Shown here: positions 59,358 to 64,000 of the stretch, piece by piece
Layout: each line of letters starts with the position of its first letter
Numbering within the stretch: the stretch's first letter is position 1
NCBI GenBank assembly: GCA_036675475.1
Contig: JAKFEY010000007.1
Coordinates: forward strand, 55,894 to 119,893
DNA from: JALYRV01 sp036675475
GTDB lineage: Bacteria; Acidobacteriota; Vicinamibacteria; Vicinamibacterales; SCN-69-37
Length of the DNA stretch: 64,000 nucleotides
Direction: 5' to 3'
Program-made: the position numbers and the translations under genes
Notes under the pieces: generated by a model
Told to the model about the DNA's origin: nothing
Databases searched by the model: none
The model's input: the letters and a program-made list of their open reading frames with translations, nothing else

Positions 59358-60197
59358 TTAGCGGCTGAGAGTTACCTCGGCCGTAAGCTCGGGCGCGTCT
59401 TCGGGCCGGAACAGCACGTGCGGGTTGTCCAGGCCGAACGGCTCGAGCTCGACCATGGGCAGCAGGCGCTGTCGCAGGCTGACCGTGACGTCTCCCACTT
59501 CAGCGTAGGAAGACAGCACCAGGTTGGCCATGGTGTGAGCGGTGTGCTCCGCCGAACGGCTGGGCTGCTGCACGAAGGCGTCGATCAGCAGGTTGCGGAT
59601 GCCCTGGTAGTACACGGCGAACGCGACCTCGTCGTGCAGGTATGTCCAGCGCGCGGCCGCCGACACCGCAAGCACACGGTCCGTCTCGGCCTCGATCGTC
59701 GTGAACTGATCGGCCAGATACCCCTCGAACGCCGCGCCCGAGGTTTTCATGATCATGAAATCGCGGACGCCCGCGACAACCGATGTCTGGCTGCCGTTGC
59801 TCGTAATCGTGGCCGTACGGCGCTCGCTGTTGGAGGCGGCGAACGCCTGGCCCTGCGGCCGTCCCGCCACGGGCAGCCGCACCCATGGATGCTCCGACAG
59901 CTCGATGCGCACGCGCGTGAACTGGGGCTGATGCTCCATGAAGTGCCGCGCGAGCGCGAGTCCGAGCTGCTCGATTTCGGCCAGCGACGTGTCGCGCGCG
60001 ATGACGTTCACGGTGTTGCGCAGCGTGTCGGCCGGCAGCAGCAGCTCGTTGTCGCCCTTGGCGAAGGCATCAGCCAGCTCGCCCTCGACGGTCACCGAAA
60101 TGGCCAGATCGCGCAGGTCGTGCCGATCACCGCGCCGCGCCACGCGGAGCAGCCGAATCTGCGAGGCGCCGTAGGAGTGACTCGATAGTGTCGTCAT
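59358..60197 (-). CDS. urate oxidase-fold protein, catalytic residues apparently lost
   Basis: A 279-residue protein with the overall sequence of a uricase: NELLLPADTLRNTVNVIAR, GAAFEGYLADQFTTIEAETDRVLA, EPFGLDNPHVLFRPED. Comparison from memory with the Aspergillus enzyme puts Ala11 in place of Lys10, Ala56 in place of Thr57, Leu245 in place of His256, and Glu217 in place of Gln228; Phe157 and Arg174 (for Phe159 and Arg176) are kept. No other purine-breakdown gene is close. It may be a uricase relative with another substrate or a non-enzymatic protein. Homology is confident; the enzyme name should not be taken as function. Confidence 0.85.
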   Translation of the reverse strand: MTTLSSHSYGASQIRLLRVARRGDRHDLRDLAISVTVEGELADAFAKGDNELLLPADTLRNTVNVIARDTSLAEIEQLGLALARHFMEHQPQFTRVRIELSEHPWVRLPVAGRPQGQAFAASNSERRTATITSNGSQTSVVAGVRDFMIMKTSGAAFEGYLADQFTTIEAETDRVLAVSAAARWTYLHDEVAFAVYYQGIRNLLIDAFVQQPSRSAEHTAHTMANLVLSSYAEVGDVTVSLRQRLLPMVELEPFGLDNPHVLFRPEDAPELTAEVTLSR

Positions 60198-60198
60198 A

Positions 60199-60307
60199 GG
60201 CCAGGGGCCAGAGGCCAGGGACCAGAGGCCGGAGAAAGAACACCCGAGGCGCCGTTGTGCGCCGAGGGTCGCCCCTATGGCCCAAGGCCTATGGCCTGTG
60301 GCCTGAG
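60199..60307 (+). repeat. two heptanucleotide arrays with GGCC cores
   Basis: First array GGCCAGG, GGCCAGA, GGCCAGG, GACCAGA, GGCCGGA (60199-60233). Second array GGCCCAA, GGCCTAT, GGCCTGT, GGCCTGA (about 60279-60307). They fill most of the space between the divergent uricase-like and acylphosphatase genes; the second runs right into the -10 box of acyP. Confidence 0.8.
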
Positions 60308-60313
60308 TATAAT
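60308..60313 (+). promoter_or_regulatory. consensus -10 box of acyP/apt
   Basis: A perfect TATAAT ends nine bases before the TTG at 60323. No -35 box or ribosome-binding site is seen, suggesting a leaderless message. Confidence 0.55.
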
Positions 60314-60322
60314 CGTCCGGTT

Positions 60323-60595
60323 TTGCTGACGGCGCGCCGATTCACCATACAGGGCCGCGTGCAGGGCGTGGGCTTCCGGTTTTTTGTCCGCGAGCGGGCA
60401 GCGCTCGACGGCCTGGCCGGGTGGGCGCGCAATCTGGACGATGGGTCGGTGGAAGTCGAGGCCGAAGGGGAAGCCGAGGCGGTGGAGCGGTTCGAGCGCG
60501 CGCTGCGGCATGGCCCCGCGGGCGCCCGCGTCGAGGCCGTGCACGTAGTGGACGTGACTCCCGAAGGCCGCCGAGGTTTTGAGATCAGACGGTAA
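60323..60595 (+). CDS. acyP: acylphosphatase
   Basis: A 90-residue protein that begins LLTARRFTIQGRVQGVGFR. The phosphate-binding loop GRVQGVGFRFFV and the catalytic Asn in WARNLDDGSVEVEAEG are intact. It hydrolyses carboxyl-phosphate bonds such as acetyl phosphate or 1,3-bisphosphoglycerate. The TTG start at 60323 is preferred because a perfect TATAAT lies nine bases before it; the upstream in-frame extension consists of repeats. apt follows 37 bp downstream. Confidence 0.92.
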   Translation: MLTARRFTIQGRVQGVGFRFFVRERAALDGLAGWARNLDDGSVEVEAEGEAEAVERFERALRHGPAGARVEAVHVVDVTPEGRRGFEIRR

Positions 60596-60599
60596 AAAA

Positions 60600-60630
60600 G
60601 ACTGAAGACGGAAGACGAAAGACAGAAGAC
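60600..60630 (+). repeat. heptanucleotide array upstream of apt
   Basis: GACTGAA, GACGGAA, GACGAAA, GACAGAA, then GAC (60600-60630). The array ends two bases before the apt ATG and so occupies the place of its ribosome-binding site; the AGAAGACG at its end may provide a weak one. Confidence 0.85.
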
Positions 60631-60632
60631 GC

Positions 60633-61157
60633 ATGGAGCTACTCAAGCAGAAGATTCGCAGCATCCCCGACTTTCCCAAGCCCGGCATCCTGTTCTACGA
60701 CGTCACGACGCTGCTGCGCGACCCGGTGGGATTTCGCGAGGCGATCGACGCCATGTGCGCCCCCTACACGAAGGGCAGCATCGATCTCGTCGTCGGCATC
60801 GAGAGCCGCGGCTTCATTCTCGGCGCGGCCATGGCCGACCGGCTCGGCGCGGGCTTCGTGCCGGTGCGCAAGCTGGGCAAGCTGCCCGGCAAGACGATCC
60901 GCGAGTCGTACTCGCTCGAATACGGCACCGACAGCCTCGAGGTGCACGACGATGCGATTGAGAAGGGGCAGCGGGTGCTGATCGTCGACGACCTGCTGGC
61001 CACCGGCGGCACGGCCGCGGCCGTCACGAAACTGGTGAAGAAACTCGGCGGCCAGATCGCCGGGCTCGCGTTTCTCGTGGAGCTCGGGTTCCTGCCGGGC
61101 CGGAAGAAGCTCGAGGGCGAGAACCTGCACGTGGTGCTGCATTACGAGGTGGGCTAG
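60633..61157 (+). CDS. apt: adenine phosphoribosyltransferase
   Basis: A 174-residue enzyme of normal length. The N-terminus KIRSIPDFPKPGILFYDVTT is typical of Apt, and the PRPP-binding motif VLIVDDLLATGGTA is complete. It makes AMP from adenine and PRPP in purine salvage. It is read after acyP and before tRNA-Arg on the same strand. A heptanucleotide array directly precedes the start codon. Confidence 0.97.
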   Translation: MELLKQKIRSIPDFPKPGILFYDVTTLLRDPVGFREAIDAMCAPYTKGSIDLVVGIESRGFILGAAMADRLGAGFVPVRKLGKLPGKTIRESYSLEYGTDSLEVHDDAIEKGQRVLIVDDLLATGGTAAAVTKLVKKLGGQIAGLAFLVELGFLPGRKKLEGENLHVVLHYEVG

Positions 61158-61185
61158 CGGACGTTTGATAGGATCGGGGTTTCCG

Positions 61186-61258
61186 CGCCCGTAGCTCAGA
61201 TGGATAGAGCACCGCCCTCCTAAGGCGGGGGCCGCACGTTCGAATCGTGCCGGGCGCA
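61186..61258 (+). tRNA. tRNA-Arg(CCT)
   Basis: 73 nt. Acceptor GCGCCCG/CGGGCGC, anticodon stem CCGCC/GGCGG with loop CTCCTAA (anticodon CCT), T-arm GCACG TTCGAAT CGTGC, discriminator A. The CCA end is not encoded, unlike tRNA-Pro in this window. It reads the codon AGG. Confidence 0.97.
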
Positions 61259-61264
61259 ATATTC

Positions 61265-61292
61265 ACTGGAAACTGGAAAGTGGAAGCTGGAA
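61265..61292 (+). repeat. heptanucleotide array between tRNA-Arg and the TPR gene
   Basis: ACTGGAA, ACTGGAA, AGTGGAA, GCTGGAA (61265-61292). It begins six bases after the tRNA end and stops nine bases before the ATG of the next gene. Confidence 0.88.
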
Positions 61293-61301
61293 ATTGATTC
61301 G

Positions 61302-62021
61302 ATGAAGAGAGACGAGCGGCATCATCTGAAAGAGAACGAGTTCGCGAACCTGGTGTCGCGGACCAGCGAGGGCATGCGCACCCACGGGCGTGGCGTCGGC
61401 ATGGCGGCGGTCCTCGTCGTCGTCGCGCTCGCGCTCGTCGGCGGGTATTTCTTCTGGCGGAGCAGCCGCGAAGAGAAGGCCGGCGCCATGCTGGCCGAGG
61501 CCATGGCCACGGCGCAGGCGCCCGTGCAGCCGCCCGCCATCGGCACGCCGGCGATCGCCGGGACGTTCCCGACCGAGCAGGCGCGCACGGAAGCCGCGCT
61601 GCCGAAGTTCCTGGCCGCCGCCGACGCGTATCCGTCGACCGACGCGGGCATCGAGGCGCGCTATCAGGCGGCCGCCACGCTGGCGCAGATGGGACGGCAT
61701 CCCGAAGCCATGCAGCGGTATCAGGAAGTGATCGACCGCGACAAGAACGGCCTGCACGGTCAGACCGCGCGGCTCGGCCTCGCAGCGTCGGCGTCGCTCG
61801 GCGGCGAGCACGATCGCGCCATCCAGCTGCTGCAGGCCATGAGCACCGAAACCACCGGCATGGTGCCGGTCGACGCCGTCCTCGCCCAGCTTGCCCGCGC
61901 CTACGACCGCGCCGGCAAAACCGCTGAAGCCACGGCCACGTGGAAGCGCATCAGGGACGAATTCCCCGAATCGGTTTACCTCCAGGAAGCCACTTCGAAA
62001 GCCTCAAGCCTGAAGCCCTAA
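61302..62021 (+). CDS. single-pass membrane TPR protein, YfgM-like
   Basis: A 239-residue protein. A basic N-terminal cytoplasmic segment is followed by one membrane helix (about 33-52, MAAVLVVVALALVGGYFFW) and a periplasmic part with TPR-type helices (EARYQAAATLAQMGRHPEAMQRYQEV, AIQLLQAMSTE, LARAYDRAGKTAEATATWK). The layout is that of YfgM, a SecYEG-associated chaperone, or of tol-pal/BamD-like TPR proteins. The last residues (KASSLKP) are encoded by a heptanucleotide array that runs past the stop codon. Confidence 0.8.
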   Translation: MKRDERHHLKENEFANLVSRTSEGMRTHGRGVGMAAVLVVVALALVGGYFFWRSSREEKAGAMLAEAMATAQAPVQPPAIGTPAIAGTFPTEQARTEAALPKFLAAADAYPSTDAGIEARYQAAATLAQMGRHPEAMQRYQEVIDRDKNGLHGQTARLGLAASASLGGEHDRAIQLLQAMSTETTGMVPVDAVLAQLARAYDRAGKTAEATATWKRIRDEFPESVYLQEATSKASSLKP

Positions 62022-62112
62022 GCCATAAGCCGCAGACAAGATAAAGGGCCCGACTGCTTTTCAGCAGCGGGCCCTTTGTCTTTCGGCTTGAGGCTTCAGG
62101 CTTACGGCTTTA
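61999..62112. repeat. inverted heptanucleotide arrays flanking a terminator
   Basis: Left array: AAGCCTC, AAGCCTG, AAGCCCT, AAGCCAT, AAGCCGC (61999-62033). Right array: GGCTTGA, GGCTTCA, GGCTTAC, GGCTTTA (62085-62112). The two are complementary in core (AAGCC/GGCTT). Each overlaps the 3' end of a convergent gene: the left supplies the last codons of the TPR gene, and the right the stop codon of the LVIVD gene. Confidence 0.88.
62043..62080 (+). terminator. bidirectional terminator hairpin
   Basis: AAAGGGCCCG (62043-62052) pairs with CGGGCCCTTT (62068-62077), the stem continuing inward with CTGCT/AGCAG. A T-rich tail (TTTGTCTTT) follows on the plus strand. It lies between the two heptanucleotide arrays and convergent genes. 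Confidence 0.8.
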
Positions 62113-64000
62113 ACGCGACGACGCGAGCTCGTTCACCGCATCACTCAGCATCTGCACCTTGGCCTTGTCGGTCGAGGCGGTGATGTCGGTGCTGAGGCGC
62201 GCGCTGATCGCGTTGAGCGCGCGGGCGCGGGCGGTGCCGGTCTGCTTCTCGGCGGCGTCGAGCTCGCCGTAGAGCGCCCTGATGCGCGCGTCGGGCAGGC
62301 CCTTCGAGCGATTGAGCTGATCGACGAACGCGCGCGCCTTCGCGAAGCTGGGCGGCCACACGAACTTCTTCTGCTCCTGCGCGTTGAACTCGTCGAACTT
62401 GACGGTCTTCGCGGCATCGAGCTCGTTCTGCGTGATGAGGCCGCTCGGCAGCAGCTCGAAGATATCGAGGCCGCGCGCGATCTCGGAGCTGATGAGCAGC
62501 CCGTTGTACCAGTACACCGACCACGATCCGCCGCTGATCAGGCGCTCGGCGTTGACCGGCCCGCGATCGAAGTACGCGATCTCGAACGGCTTGGCGGGGT
62601 CGGTCCAGTCGAACACCGTGAGCCCGCCCTGGTAGAAGCCCTGAATCATGACCTCGCGGCCCGGAATCGGGATCAGCGAGCCGTTGTGCGCCACGCAGTT
62701 CTCGAACGCGGTTTGCGCGGCCGGCATCTTGTAATAGCTGTGGAACTTCAGCTTGTTGTTCTCGATCGTGAAGATGGCGTTCGCGCCCCACTCGTACTTG
62801 TCGGTGTCGCGGCAGCGCGGCGCCGATCCGCCGCCCCACTCGTCCGAGAACAACACCTTGGTGCCGTCGTTGCTGAAGGTGGCCGAGTGCCAGAACGACA
62901 TGTTGATGTCGGCCGCCGCGTCGATGCGGACCGGCGCGACGCCTTCACGGATGTCGAGCAGCAGGCCGTAGCCGCCGCACGCGCCGCCGGCCAGGCCGGC
63001 TTCCGGATAGTTGGTGATGTCGTGGCACTGGTTCGGGCCTGTGGGCGTCCCGCCCTGACGGCCGCCGCGTCCCGCACCCGCGGGCGCGCCTGCCGCGGCG
63101 CCGGCAGCCGCAGGCGGCGTGGCGGGCGGCGTCGGCGTCGGACGGCCTTCCATGGCGGGCGTGCGGCGCGGAGGCGCCGCGAGACCCTGGAAGATGCGCG
63201 GGTTGGTCACGATTGCGGCCGCCTGCGGATTGGCGAGCGGCACCTTGACGACGTCGATGCGGAAGCGGCTGCCGCCCGCGGCGGCCGTGGCCTCGGCATC
63301 GGCGCCCGCCACGTCCTTGCAGCCCGGAAGCTCCTGCTCGGAGCGCACCTGCGACGACCCGGAGATATAGATGTAGATGTTCTCCTTGTCGTTCGGATCG
63401 GTCATCACCGAGTGCGTGTGCGAGCCGCGGCAGTTCTGCACGTTGGCCACGTACTTCGGATTGCGGATGTCGCTGATATCGAAAATCCGGAGGCCGAGAA
63501 TGCGGTCCTTGCTGATCGGATCCGGCACGCCCTGCGTGCCGCAGTCGAGGCGGCTGGCGCGGCCTTCAGCCGACACGAACAGCAGATGCTTGTACACCGA
63601 CACGTCGCTCTGCGACGCGGGACAGAGCACCTTCGCCACGCGCTCCGGCTTGTTGGGATTCGTGATGTCGAAAATCTGGAAGCCGTTGTAGCTGCCCTGC
63701 ACGACGTAATTGCCGGTGAAGGCGAGGTCCGAGTTCGTCACGCCGATGAAGTTGTCGCCGGCGGGCGTGCTCGAGATGAGCTTCATGTTCCACTGCGCGA
63801 TCTCGGCGTCCCAGTAGCCGGCCTTGAGGCCGACGCGCGGGTCGGGCGTCGGCGGCGTGGTCGAGACGATCGGCGCCGGGCCGAGCGGAATGGTGGCCGG
63901 CACGGGTGGAGGCGGCGGAGGCGGCGTGCCGCGTCCGCGGCCGGCAGGCGCCGCGGCGGCGGGTGCGCCGGCGGCCTGGCCCACGGCCGGAGGCGTGGCC
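62110..64000 (-). CDS. secreted LVIVD-repeat protein, N-terminus outside window
   Basis: The last 630 or so residues are visible; the frame is open to the right edge, so the start and signal peptide are missing. A Pro/Ala/Gly-rich linker (with a run of prolines) is followed by beta-propeller-like repeats of the LVIVD type (GFQIFDITNPNKPERVA, GLRIFDISDIRNPKYVANV, GGLTVFDWTDPAKPFEIAY). A low-complexity insert interrupts the propeller at about 63050-63160. LVIVD proteins are surface or secreted and of unknown role. The end is a helical domain, and the stop codon belongs to a heptanucleotide array. Confidence 0.85.
   Translation of the reverse strand, partial: ATPPAVGQAAGAPAAAAPAGRGRGTPPPPPPPVPATIPLGPAPIVSTTPPTPDPRVGLKAGYWDAEIAQWNMKLISSTPAGDNFIGVTNSDLAFTGNYVVQGSYNGFQIFDITNPNKPERVAKVLCPASQSDVSVYKHLLFVSAEGRASRLDCGTQGVPDPISKDRILGLRIFDISDIRNPKYVANVQNCRGSHTHSVMTDPNDKENIYIYISGSSQVRSEQELPGCKDVAGADAEATAAAGGSRFRIDVVKVPLANPQAAAIVTNPRIFQGLAAPPRRTPAMEGRPTPTPPATPPAAAGAAAGAPAGAGRGGRQGGTPTGPNQCHDITNYPEAGLAGGACGGYGLLLDIREGVAPVRIDAAADINMSFWHSATFSNDGTKVLFSDEWGGGSAPRCRDTDKYEWGANAIFTIENNKLKFHSYYKMPAAQTAFENCVAHNGSLIPIPGREVMIQGFYQGGLTVFDWTDPAKPFEIAYFDRGPVNAERLISGGSWSVYWYNGLLISSEIARGLDIFELLPSGLITQNELDAAKTVKFDEFNAQEQKKFVWPPSFAKARAFVDQLNRSKGLPDARIRALYGELDAAEKQTGTARARALNAISARLSTDITASTDKAKVQMLSDAVNELASSR

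Noticed and set aside
59358..60197. Plain annotation as functional urate oxidase.
   Set aside because: The expected catalytic residues are not found in the positions where they should align.
60257..60322. N-terminal extension of acylphosphatase.
   Set aside because: It consists of heptanucleotide repeats and contains the TATAAT box; the family begins at the later start.
63982..64000. GTG at 63984 as true start of the LVIVD gene.
   Set aside because: The frame stays open to the window edge and no signal peptide follows this GTG, although the protein looks exported.

Overview
The window is GC-rich bacterial chromosome, almost fully coding, with no rRNA, CRISPR array, integrase or intact insertion sequence. 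Several traits point to Acidobacteriota, probably the Vicinamibacteria: five paralogous secreted VWFA-related proteins of the acidobacterial TIGR03436 type, very large secreted sortilin/BNR-propeller proteins, a long secreted M14 peptidase, a secreted S9 peptidase, and sigma-factor operons whose second gene has the PSPLFWEHF-type N-terminus I associate with acidobacterial genomes. The taxonomic placement is inference from gene content only.

Layout. 1-2932: DUF3467 fragment, lexA, and an ECF-sigma/membrane-protein/Spy-like operon. 2980-9372: housekeeping run recG-rsmD-coaD-aminotransferase-glcD, mostly abutting or overlapping. 9401-13192: envelope proteins (two paralogous Ig-like lipoproteins, a DUF4412 protein, an unusual two-part membrane protein, an OmpA-type protein). 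13321-31380: a large block for the cell exterior, namely an S9 peptidase followed on the minus strand by five TIGR03436-type proteins, one canonical VWA protein, an M14 peptidase and a BNR-propeller protein. 31457-34520: CoA-binding protein, DUF4383 protein, rho, and a diguanylate cyclase. 34532-40490: heat-shock operon hspR-dnaJ-clpB-ftsH read on the minus strand, with an HspR-type operator over its promoter. 40567-48494: TerC, a second ECF-sigma operon with DUF4142 and cupredoxin genes, a sodium/solute symporter, a P1 peptidase, a DUF5009 acyltransferase-like protein, an MFS transporter, surE and tRNA-Pro(CGG). 48542-55791: a BlaI/BlaR pair, SulP transporter, LysM and DUF4142 stress-type proteins, a CBS protein, a large non-coding inverted-repeat structure, and a GNAT/nitrilase pair. 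55897-64000: a second BNR-propeller protein, a small membrane protein, a urate-oxidase-fold protein that appears to lack its catalytic residues, acylphosphatase, apt, tRNA-Arg(CCU), a TPR membrane protein and a truncated LVIVD-repeat secreted protein.

The most unusual signals are in the spaces between genes. (1) Many gaps carry degenerate tandem repeats of 7-bp units; each place has its own unit sequence, and the arrays often sit as inverted pairs around a hairpin. (2) A REP-like palindrome family containing GGTAG supplies the stop codon of three genes and is read through in-frame in a fourth. (3) A 25-bp-arm palindrome supplies the last residues of one VWFA paralogue. (4) A ~250-bp mirror pair of hairpins lies between the CBS and GNAT genes. 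(5) Several genes have a -10-like hexamer only 6-9 nt before the start codon and no ribosome-binding site, suggesting leaderless transcripts.
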